A stretch of DNA of 10,294 bases, from NCBI RefSeq assembly GCF_937920985.1, contig NZ_CALDXR010000001.1:1-10294 (forward strand), written 5' to 3'. The notes under the pieces were generated by a model. The model was not told the DNA's origin. It searched no databases and saw only the letters and a program-made list of their open reading frames with translations. Position 1 is the first letter of the stretch, and the number at the start of each line of letters is the position of its first letter. Of the stretch, positions 1 through 5,943 are shown one piece after another. The position numbers and the translations under genes are program-made. The DNA is from an uncultured Phascolarctobacterium sp. (lineage in GTDB: Bacteria > Bacillota > Negativicutes > Acidaminococcales > Acidaminococcaceae).

Positions 1-3000
1 ATTATTTCAAGACGGATGCAGAAAATCATCTTACGGACGAAAAGCTTTATAAGGAAAAGCAGGATGTATCTACCAGCGTAGATGGAAAGGCTGATGATAA
101 GGCAGCAGCAGGCAAGGATAACCAAACAGGCGATAAAATGCCGGATATTTCCAGTCTGCATATCAACAGCAAGATCTTTAAGCTGACGGATGATGCAACG
201 GCGAAATACCTTATTGAGACGAACAAGAAATTTGCTGATTATCACGAGTTCCTTTCCAGTGACTACCTTTTGGAGCGTGTAAAGGCAGATCCGGAAAAGG
301 TTGGCAAACGACTTGGCGATGGTTATTTTGAGCAGCAGCTTGTTTTGCAGCAGATAGGTACGCTGACGGGCAAGAAATATCTTGGCGATTACGGCAGCGA
401 TATGGAGCAGTTTGCTGCCCTGATGAACGCAGGCGCAGTAGTTGCGGAAGCAATGGATTTGAAGGTTGGCGTAGCACTGACAGCAGAGCAGATGGCAAGC
501 CTGACCACAGATATTGTCTGGCTGGTGGAAGAAGTAGTCAACGGCGAAAAGGTTCTTGTACCGGAGGTGTTCCTGGCACAGGTGCGCAGCGAAGATTTGC
601 GTCCTGATGGTGCGCTCATCGTAGGCGGTGAGGTAGAGCTGTACTCCAAGCAGGATATCAAGAACATGGGTAACATCAGAAGCGATGGTACTATAGCTTT
701 GCGCGCAGAAAATGTTAGCAATAAAGGTGATATCGCAGGTGAAAACCTGAAGATAAAAGCAGAAAAGAATATTACTAACAGTGGTACAATGCGTGCGAAA
801 GTGGATGCATTGCTGCAAGCGGAGAACATCACCAACGAAGCAACTTTTAGCCAAAAACAATATAAGGAGCTGAACCAGAAAAAGCTTGAAGCAACTGGTT
901 CTATTAGTGCTGGGCAGAATCTGACACTGGAGGCAGGTAACAGCATCACTAACAGAGGAGCAAATCTGACTGCAGGCAAAAATTTAACTTTGAACGCTGA
1001 CGATGTTGATATCGTAACGGTAGCAAATGAAAAGCACGTTGCCGTAGCTTATGGCAGCTCTGCTGCAGAAATCCATGACGTGCAGCACCAGCAAAGTGCG
1101 CTGAGCGGCGAGAACATCCGCCTGAATGCTAAAAAGGACATCAGCATAGCAGGTGGTATTTTGAGTGCGAAAAATGTCGTGGAGTTGAATGCTAAAGGCG
1201 ATGTGAACCTGACTGTTGTGAAAGATTTGTACAGCGAGGAAAGCGAAGTAGGCAACCGTGGCGGCAGCTATTACAACCATAACAAGCAGGTGGATGAAGC
1301 TGTGAAAGGCACTACTATTGCAGCGAAGAACGATATCAGCATTGCAAGTGGCAAAGATATAAATATAAAAGGCAGCAACGTAGCCAGTGAAGCAGGAAAA
1401 GCAGACCTGATTGCCGAAAATAATATAAATATCACTAATGCAACAGAATACCATGAGCGCCTGCATGAAGAGCATAATAAGGTCAGTGGATTGCTTTCAT
1501 CCAAAACAACGGATATTTATGATTACAGTAAGCAGAATACTGTTGTCGGCAGCAATGTTTCTGCCGGAGAAATTGCAATTAGCAGTAAAAAAGATACGAA
1601 TATTACAGGCAGCAATGTAGTTGCAGATAATGACGTAAGTGTAAAAACCGGCGGCAATCTGAATATCGGCAGTGCGGAGCAGACAAGCGAAAGAGAATAC
1701 AGAAAATCTGTAAAGAAGAGCGGAATTCTTAGCGGAGGCGGTTTAGGCTTTACCATTGGCAAGGAAAAGCAGAAGGACCAGTACGCTAATCAGAACGTTG
1801 AGCAGGTGGGAAGCACTGTTGGCAGTGTTAAAGGCAGCGTAGACCTTGAAGCTCAAAAAGACACTAATATTAAAGGCAGCAGTGTTGTCGCAGGTAGGGA
1901 TATTAATATCACCGGCGAAAATGTTAAAATTGAAAACAGCAACAGCGTTTATAATGCGCATGAGAAGCATGAGTTTAAAAGAACAGGACTGAGTGTTTCG
2001 GTTGGCGGCGCTTATGTAGATGTTGTAAATAACGCAGCGAACAGCGTAAAACATGCAACAGATGTTGAAGATAAACGCCTTGGTGCTTTAGTTGCTGTCA
2101 AAGGATACAAGGATGCTGATAAAGCTATCAAAAATATTAAAAGCAATGGCGGTGGCAAGGTAACCGAAAACTTGTCTATTAATGTCAGCCTTGGCACAAC
2201 GAAGAGCAAGAGTGAAAGTAATAGCACAACAACAGTAGCTAACGCCAGCGAAGTAAAGGCGGGAGGAGATGTTAATGTTACTTCTACGAAGAAAGATATT
2301 AATATCACTGGCAGCAATGTTGAAGGCAAGGACGTTACCTTAAACGCTAAAGAAAACCTTAATATAACTGCGTCTAAAAATACTAATAAAACGGAGCAAA
2401 GCAGCAAATCAAGCAGTGCAAGCGTTGGCGCAAGCCTGGAACTTGGCAAAGGTCCAAGCTACAGCATTTCTGGCAGTATGTCAAAGGGAGAAGTGTCTGC
2501 AAATGGCACAACTTACAATGAAAGTACAGTAAAGGCGGATAAGAATCTTGACTTTACCAGCGGCAAGGATACTAACATTAAAGGCGGCAAGCTGAGCGGT
2601 GAAAAAGTAACCGGCAACGTAGGCGGAGACCTTAATATTGAAAGCAAACAGGACAGCAACAATTACAAAGAAAGCAATAAATCTGTTGGCGCGAGCGTTG
2701 GTCTTGGCAGCAATAAAGCTGTCAGTGGCAGTGCAAGTGTTGGTAAGATTGATAGTAAATACGAAAGCGTTACTGATCAGAGCGGAATTTACGCAGGGAA
2801 AGAAGGCTTTGATATAGGTGTTGGCCAAAATACTGACCTTAAGGGTGGTATTATTTCAAGTACTGCTGATGCTGACAAGAATAAGCTTTCGACAGGTACG
2901 TTGACGTTTGAAGATATTCAAAATAAGGCGGATTACAAAGCAGGTGGAGCTGGCATCAAAGTAAACAAAAACAATGATGCAGAATACAATGAAAAAGGTA

Positions 3001-4157
3001 TAACACCTGATATTGGCATGCCTGCAAGCGGAGAAGCTGAAAGCACAACGAAAGCTACTATTAGCAAAGGAACTATTGAAATCCGTGATAAAGAGAATCA
3101 GAAGCAGGATATCAATAAGCTGAATCGTGATAATGCCAACAGCCTAAATAAGCTTGGTGAGATTTTTGACAAGACAAAAATTGAAGAACGCCAGGAATTA
3201 GCTAATTTGTTTGGCGAATTGGCGTATAATGAGATACATAAGCTTGCAGAGCGAAATAATTGGCAAGAAGGCTGTGCCGAAAAGAATGCTCTTCATGCGC
3301 TTGTAGGCGGTATCATGAGCGAACTTACTGGTAATGGTTTCCTATCAGGGGCAAGTGCATCAACTGTTAATGAAATGGTGCAAAAGAAGTTGTCTGAGCA
3401 ATTTGAAGGCGAGCCAGATAAGCATCAATGGGCAAGTGCGATTATTGGTGGGGTTGTGTCACAATTGGCTTCTGGTAACGCACAAGCGGGGGCAAGTACT
3501 GCTGCGAGCGGGACGAAGAATAATGCGCAAGGGTTGGATGAAGAAATGAAAGCTCAAGGAAATGGAACTGCTGAAGAAGTTATCAATGAAGGTAAATTGG
3601 AAGCATACAGCGATTATGAAAATGAATATCTAGAAAAATATGGCGTGAATAATTTTTATGAATTATCTAGTGCGCAACGCCAAAGTATTATACAAGAAAT
3701 AGCAAATCAAATGAATATAACTTTTGATGCAGCTAGCTTTTTAGCTAACACAAAAGGAATTATTGATGGTAGTATTTCTTTGGGGGTCGGAGTAGGTGGA
3801 AGTATTAATGCATTGGGAACCACTGGAAAAGCTCTAGTAGATATTCATATAGAAGGAAGCAGAAGTGATGAAATAAAAATTATATCAGAAATAGCATTAT
3901 ATATGGATGCAAAAGATATAGTAAAGGTGGGTGGGGAATATAAATATATTTATTATCCAAAAACAAAAATCGTAAGAATAGAAAACTTTATAGGAGTTAA
4001 AACAGGATTAGGGGTTATTGGTATAGAGAATATTCCCGAAAACTATGATTTTATTTTAGAAACAGGAGCGGGTGGATATTTGTTTAGTGGTGGTGAAATA
4101 AAAGGTAAAATCAACATGTCTGAACTCTATCGAAAAATTAATAAAACAAAAAGTTAA
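1..4157 (+). CDS. cdiA: CdiA/FhaB-like contact-dependent inhibition exoprotein, C-terminal part (5' end outside window)
   Basis: The reading frame is open from base 3, so the ATG at 138 is internal and the gene starts left of the window; 1384 residues are visible. In order: a Lys/Asp/Ala-rich linker (3-137); a conserved segment with YLIET, SSDYLL, KRLGDGYFEQ, LMNAGA and LTAEQMASLTTDIVWLVEE (about 201-560) that in known CdiA proteins sits just before FHA-2; FHA-2 repeats with KDxNIxGSxV cores (about 620-2945); a pretoxin module (about 3120-3524) ending in GTKNN; and a 210-residue variable tail (3525-4154). In the CDI family such proteins are secreted through CdiB, displayed on the cell surface, and deliver the tail into target bacteria, with FHA-2 needed to cross the target outer membrane. 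The tail is A/T-rich and glycine-rich, with no nuclease motif that I recognise. The protein class is certain; the toxin activity is not. Confidence 0.93.
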   Translation, partial: YFKTDAENHLTDEKLYKEKQDVSTSVDGKADDKAAAGKDNQTGDKMPDISSLHINSKIFKLTDDATAKYLIETNKKFADYHEFLSSDYLLERVKADPEKVGKRLGDGYFEQQLVLQQIGTLTGKKYLGDYGSDMEQFAALMNAGAVVAEAMDLKVGVALTAEQMASLTTDIVWLVEEVVNGEKVLVPEVFLAQVRSEDLRPDGALIVGGEVELYSKQDIKNMGNIRSDGTIALRAENVSNKGDIAGENLKIKAEKNITNSGTMRAKVDALLQAENITNEATFSQKQYKELNQKKLEATGSISAGQNLTLEAGNSITNRGANLTAGKNLTLNADDVDIVTVANEKHVAVAYGSSAAEIHDVQHQQSALSGENIRLNAKKDISIAGGILSAKNVVELNAKGDVNLTVVKDLYSEESEVGNRGGSYYNHNKQVDEAVKGTTIAAKNDISIASGKDINIKGSNVASEAGKADLIAENNINITNATEYHERLHEEHNKVSGLLSSKTTDIYDYSKQNTVVGSNVSAGEIAISSKKDTNITGSNVVADNDVSVKTGGNLNIGSAEQTSEREYRKSVKKSGILSGGGLGFTIGKEKQKDQYANQNVEQVGSTVGSVKGSVDLEAQKDTNIKGSSVVAGRDINITGENVKIENSNSVYNAHEKHEFKRTGLSVSVGGAYVDVVNNAANSVKHATDVEDKRLGALVAVKGYKDADKAIKNIKSNGGGKVTENLSINVSLGTTKSKSESNSTTTVANASEVKAGGDVNVTSTKKDINITGSNVEGKDVTLNAKENLNITASKNTNKTEQSSKSSSASVGASLELGKGPSYSISGSMSKGEVSANGTTYNESTVKADKNLDFTSGKDTNIKGGKLSGEKVTGNVGGDLNIESKQDSNNYKESNKSVGASVGLGSNKAVSGSASVGKIDSKYESVTDQSGIYAGKEGFDIGVGQNTDLKGGIISSTADADKNKLSTGTLTFEDIQNKADYKAGGAGIKVNKNNDAEYNEKGITPDIGMPASGEAESTTKATISKGTIEIRDKENQKQDINKLNRDNANSLNKLGEIFDKTKIEERQELANLFGELAYNEIHKLAERNNWQEGCAEKNALHALVGGIMSELTGNGFLSGASASTVNEMVQKKLSEQFEGEPDKHQWASAIIGGVVSQLASGNAQAGASTAASGTKNNAQGLDEEMKAQGNGTAEEVINEGKLEAYSDYENEYLEKYGVNNFYELSSAQRQSIIQEIANQMNITFDAASFLANTKGIIDGSISLGVGVGGSINALGTTGKALVDIHIEGSRSDEIKIISEIALYMDAKDIVKVGGEYKYIYYPKTKIVRIENFIGVKTGLGVIGIENIPENYDFILETGAGGYLFSGGEIKGKINMSELYRKINKTKS
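201..582 (+). other. Conserved CdiA segment preceding FHA-2
   Basis: The segment reads YLIETNKKFADYHEFLSSDY, then KRLGDGYFEQ, LTGKKYLGDY, LMNAGAVVAEA and GVALTAEQMASLTTDIVWLV. I recognise this pattern from proteobacterial CdiA/FhaB proteins, where it lies between the Tyr/Pro-rich periplasmic domain and the FHA-2 repeats. It places the window in the second half of the exoprotein. The third cassette downstream restarts inside this same segment (from the KRLGDG motif). The domain position is known from the family; the match is read by eye. Confidence 0.75.
303..2672 (+). repeat. Long direct repeat, copy A (in main cdiA)
   Basis: This segment recurs at 7925-10294 in the same orientation and without net length change. 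The stretches 357-908 and 2004-2400 are identical base for base to the second copy, while 909-2003 differs at roughly one base in ten. The right end is set by the window, so the repeat may extend further. Confidence 0.9.
1347..2945 (+). repeat. FHA-2 type degenerate beta-helix repeats
   Basis: At least six imperfect protein repeats share the core KDxNIxGSxV followed by a strand such as NLNIxSAxxT. Approximate starts are 1353, 1590, 1857, 2295, 2568 and 2821 (the last degenerates to NTDLKGGIISS). Spacing is irregular, about 80-145 residues, because Gly/Ser-rich inserts such as SGGGLGFTIGKEKQK and SASVGASLELGKG separate the cores. Repeats of this kind form a right-handed beta-helix in haemagglutinin/CdiA proteins. 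They also provide the homology along which downstream cassettes can recombine. Confidence 0.8.
2970..3524 (+). repeat. Pretoxin repeat, copy 1 of 3
   Basis: This module is repeated at about 4390-4928 and, with a somewhat different leader, at about 6085-6669. Shared blocks include IEIRD, NQKQD, NSLNKLGEIFDKTK and VEERQ/IEERQ. The three copies are clearly related in DNA but not identical, and similarity stops at the GTKNN/ATKYN motif of each. Confidence 0.8.
3120..3524 (+). other. Pretoxin module of the main CdiA, GTKNN type
   Basis: The module starts at LNRDNANSLNKLGEIFDKTK and runs through EERQELANLFGELAYNEIH, ALHALVGGIMSELTGNGFLS, DKHQWASAIIGGVVSQLASG and AQAGASTAASGTKNN. The closing motif GTKNN (3510-3524) stands where VENN stands in enterobacterial CdiA and marks the border between the conserved body and the exchangeable toxin. 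The Ala/Gly-rich helices look membrane-like, as in other pretoxin domains. After this point base composition becomes more A/T-rich and similarity to the other cassettes stops. Confidence 0.75.
3525..4154 (+). other. Variable C-terminal toxin region of the main CdiA, glycine-rich beta type
   Basis: The 210-residue tail has two parts. The N-terminal half (to about 3770) is charged and helical, with EEVINEGKLEAYSDYENEYL and QRQSIIQEIANQMN, and resembles a cell-entry subdomain. The C-terminal half is a run of short beta strands with repeated glycines: SISLGVGVGGSINALG, DIVKVGGEYKYIYYPKTKIV, GVKTGLGVIGIENI and GAGGYLFSGGEIKGKINM. I see no His/Asp/Glu pattern of a nuclease, deaminase or protease. 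Because the next gene encodes a two-helix membrane protein, an action on the target's inner membrane is the simplest guess. That function is inferred only. Confidence 0.5.
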
Positions 4158-4164
4158 GATAAAA

Positions 4165-4170
4165 GGAAGG
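4165..4170 (+). promoter_or_regulatory. Ribosome binding site for the first immunity gene
   Basis: GGAAGG lies 7 bases before a GTG at 4178 and 8 bases after the cdiA stop codon. It supports the GTG as the true start, although no ATG is present nearby. Confidence 0.65.
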
Positions 4171-4177
4171 GTTAACT

Positions 4178-4390
4178 GTGGAAATAATATTTATTTTGTT
4201 GTGGATTATCTTTGAAATTTTTTGTATTTTGTTTCCAGAACGGGTTAATTTAAAATGGGATTGGACATATTGGGGAGACAAAAAGGCAGAATGTAGTACT
4301 TCTAAAAAAATACTAATAAGAGTAATACATAGCATTATATTAATATCTCTAATATTAACAATTATAAGTTCTTTAGCGATTGAAAACTAA
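4178..4390 (+). CDS. Small two-helix membrane protein, probable cognate CdiI immunity protein
   Basis: The gene encodes 70 residues, starts at GTG behind GGAAGG, and lies 20 bases after the cdiA stop. A hydrophobic helix covers about residues 2-18 (IIFILLWIIFEIFCILF) and a second about residues 44-66 (ILIRVIHSIILISLILTIIS). Between them is a short polar loop with WDWTYWGDKKAEC. CDI immunity genes lie directly after cdiA and bind or block the cognate toxin in the same cell. A membrane immunity protein is typical where the toxin acts on the inner membrane, which fits the tail of the upstream gene. The sequence is A/T-rich compared with the FHA part. I do not recognise the family; the immunity role rests on position and size. 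Confidence 0.65.
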   Translation: MEIIFILLWIIFEIFCILFPERVNLKWDWTYWGDKKAECSTSKKILIRVIHSIILISLILTIISSLAIEN

Positions 4391-4970
4391 ATATAACAAT
4401 GCGGATTATAACGAAAAAGGCGTAACGCTTGATATTGGTATGCCTGCAAGCGGAGAAGCTGAAAGTACGATAAAAGCTACTATCAGTAAAGGCACTATTG
4501 AGATTCGCGATAAGGAAAACCAAAAGCAGGATATCAATAAGCTGAATCGTGATACTGCAAACAGCCTTAATAAGCTTGGTGAAATATTTGACAAGACGAA
4601 GGTTGAAGAACGCCAGGAATTAGCAAATTTGTTTGGCGAATTGGCGTATAATGAGATTCACTACATGGATGGCAGCAACGAACAGAAAGCTCTTTATCAT
4701 GCAGTTGTTGGTGGAATTATGAGTAAGCTTACTGGGGGAGATTTTCTTGCTGGTGCAACTGCTGCTGGAATAAACAAGCTGGTTATTGAAGAAATAGTTA
4801 AAGTTGCAGATGGTGATCCTGATAAGGCGCAGTGGGTTAGTGCTGTCTTAGGAGCAGTGATTAGTGACTTAGTGTCTGGTAATACGCAAGCTGGGGCGAG
4901 TGTTGCTGCTAGTGCTACAAAGTATAATAGATTTGAAGATGTCTATGGAACATTTGATTTAAAAAATTAG
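4380..4970 (+). CDS. Orphan CdiA fragment 1: pre-FHA end and ATKYN-type pretoxin, prematurely stopped
   Basis: The frame opens at a TTG at 4380, with no ribosome binding site; the homologous part begins about 4390, right at the stop codon of the immunity gene, so this is an untranslated-looking cassette and not a gene with its own start. It matches main residues encoded from about 2970: DYNEKGVTLDIGMPASGEAE, IEIRDKENQKQDINKLNRD, LGEIFDKTKVEERQELANLF. After NEIH it departs from the main copy: NNWQEGCAEKNALHALVGG is replaced by YMDGSNEQKALYHAVVGG, and the module ends in ATKYN (4914-4928) instead of GTKNN. The frame stops 14 codons later at 4968-4970, almost certainly because of a one-base loss in an A tract; the toxin continues in another frame. 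Such orphan modules are known from CDI loci as a store of alternative toxins. Confidence 0.8.
   Translation: MKTKYNNADYNEKGVTLDIGMPASGEAESTIKATISKGTIEIRDKENQKQDINKLNRDTANSLNKLGEIFDKTKVEERQELANLFGELAYNEIHYMDGSNEQKALYHAVVGGIMSKLTGGDFLAGATAAGINKLVIEEIVKVADGDPDKAQWVSAVLGAVISDLVSGNTQAGASVAASATKYNRFEDVYGTFDLKN
4390..4928 (+). repeat. Pretoxin repeat, copy 2 of 3 (ATKYN variant)
   Basis: The first half is close to copy 1 up to NEIH (about 4662); the second half belongs to a different pretoxin subtype with HAVVGGIMSKLTGGDFLAG and DKAQWVSAVLGAVISDLVSG. Confidence 0.75.
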
Positions 4971-5431
4971 GTGTTTCAAATAGACAAATTGTAACTGTCT
5001 ATTTGTCAGAGATACAATATGCATTATCACATTGTGATGTATATAATGCTGGTACGGAACAAGAGATAATCAAACTAGATTTTGGTAATGGAGACTATTT
5101 AGATATAAAATTTGGACATGGCTATAGAGATGATCATAAAAGTCAATCAAGAGGAATAGTTCCACCTTTTAGTTCAACTGATAGAAAACATGTATTGTCG
5201 GCGCTTATTTCAGCAGCTATAATTGGTTATGCTGAACATAAATATAATAATACTCAATATCCTGTTTTTGGAAGAGGCAGACCTGAGTATTTATCATGCA
5301 ATATGTATTTATATAATCCTAAAACATTAAGAAATGAACTAACTAAAATAGAATTTTCAATAGGAAGAAAAGCAAATGGAAGAATAGAGATATCTGATTT
5401 TTATCCAATAGCTGTAATTGGAGGTAGATAA
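4958..5431 (+). CDS. Orphan CdiA-CT toxin domain 1 (separated from its pretoxin by a frameshift)
   Basis: The frame is open from 4958. A possible TTG start at 5003 would give 142 residues, but there is no ribosome binding site, so it is better read as the tail of the preceding orphan fragment after a one-base frameshift. Visible features are IKLDFGNGDYLDIKFGHGYR, a long helix STDRKHVLSALISAAIIGYA, GRGRPEYLSCNMYLYN, and a C-terminal KANGRIEISDFYPI. The pattern FGHGxR, then a helix with a His, an internal Arg/Tyr region and a final strand ending in YP resembles BECR-fold ribonuclease toxins (barnase/EndoU/colicin E5-D/RelE-like) found at the ends of polymorphic toxins. That similarity is from memory and weak. 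The next gene encodes a soluble acidic protein, which suits a cytosolic enzyme target. The region is A/T-rich. Confidence 0.55.
   Translation, partial: FKKLGVSNRQIVTVYLSEIQYALSHCDVYNAGTEQEIIKLDFGNGDYLDIKFGHGYRDDHKSQSRGIVPPFSSTDRKHVLSALISAAIIGYAEHKYNNTQYPVFGRGRPEYLSCNMYLYNPKTLRNELTKIEFSIGRKANGRIEISDFYPIAVIGGR
4961..4966 (+). other. A-tract frameshift inside orphan toxin 1
   Basis: Six A bases follow GATTT. With six, the frame reads DLKN and stops. With seven, it would read DLKKLGVSNRQIVTVYLSEI and run without a stop through the toxin to 5431. The downstream frame is open only from 4958, just before the tract, so the lesion is confined to 4958-4966. Slippage, true decay or a base-calling error would each explain it. 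Confidence 0.75.
5420..5425 (+). promoter_or_regulatory. Ribosome binding site deciding the start of immunity gene 2
   Basis: GGAGGT lies exactly 7 bases before the ATG at 5433, inside the end of the toxin frame. It favours the ATG over the in-frame TTG at 5418, which overlaps the ribosome binding site. Confidence 0.75.
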
Positions 5432-5432
5432 G

Positions 5433-5906
5433 ATGACGATAAGGGAAATTGTTTCAATTTATGATTATTTACTTAGCTTACCCATGAATTATAAGCACAG
5501 TCATCCTATATATGAGTTATTAGCATATTTAGAAGACGAATTGCGTATAAAGGTAAATGAGGTTAAAGAAATAGTAGTTGACGATTTTGCTTTGTTAATA
5601 AAAAAAAATTGGCTACTTAATTTTGATGATGAAAAATTTGCTTGGAGTCTCTATATGTTATATATAAAGAAACGTCCAGGAGATAGAGATGCATATCGAA
5701 AAATATCCTATTTTTTAATGATGAATGGTTGGAAATTAGAGTATGAAGCATTAAATGATTTCATTGACAAAGATTATAATTACAAGGTATTATATTTATA
5801 CTGTGCAAATTTAAAATTGTATAAAGTAAACGGAATTAATGAAATGAATGAAGAGGAGATAGATGAATACATAAAATTAATAATTAATATTGCTAATAAT
5901 TCATAA
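5433..5906 (+). CDS. Probable soluble CdiI immunity protein for orphan toxin 1
   Basis: The gene encodes 157 residues from an ATG behind a strong GGAGGT and begins 1 base after the toxin stop codon, so the two are translationally linked. There is no signal peptide or membrane helix. It is acidic and helical, with clusters such as LLAYLEDELRIKVNEVKEIV and MNEEEIDEYIKLIINI, and it has aromatic residues (WLLNFDDEKFAWSLYMLYI) suited to a binding surface. Immunity proteins of enzymatic CDI toxins are usually small, soluble and acidic, matching this gene. I do not recognise a named family. The intact frame beside a frameshifted toxin suggests either that immunity is still useful or that the toxin lesion is recent. 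Confidence 0.7.
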   Translation: MTIREIVSIYDYLLSLPMNYKHSHPIYELLAYLEDELRIKVNEVKEIVVDDFALLIKKNWLLNFDDEKFAWSLYMLYIKKRPGDRDAYRKISYFLMMNGWKLEYEALNDFIDKDYNYKVLYLYCANLKLYKVNGINEMNEEEIDEYIKLIINIANNS

Positions 5907-5943
5907 ATATTTATCATAATAAATTAGCACTATATTTATAATT
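5907..5943. other. A/T-rich junction between immunity gene 2 and orphan cassette 2
   Basis: About 37 bases, nearly all A/T, separate the immunity stop from the point where similarity to the main gene resumes (AAAGAAGG at 5944, matching 2799). I see no hairpin terminator, promoter or repeat border here. Confidence 0.5.

Noticed and set aside
389..979. Long open frames on the - strand opposite the FHA region (for example 389-979, 8011-8622, 8684-9304)
   Set aside because: They mirror the coding frame of the + strand, are duplicated only because the + strand is duplicated, have no ribosome binding sites and encode low-complexity Ser/Leu/Phe-rich products.
1347..2945. CRISPR-like or regulatory repeat array in the recurring GGCAGCAAYGT motifs
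   Set aside because: The motifs encode the GSNV core of the FHA repeats, are in frame, irregularly spaced and degenerate.
3334..3549. A 71-codon + strand frame inside the main pretoxin region
   Set aside because: It overlaps the real frame fully and has no start signal; nothing in it looks conserved between the pretoxin copies.
4390..4970. Insertion sequence explaining the cassette repeats
   Set aside because: No inverted repeats, target duplications or transposase are visible; the repeats are parts of cdiA itself.
5418..5432. TTG at 5418 as start of immunity gene 2
   Set aside because: It overlaps the GGAGGT that serves the ATG at 5433.
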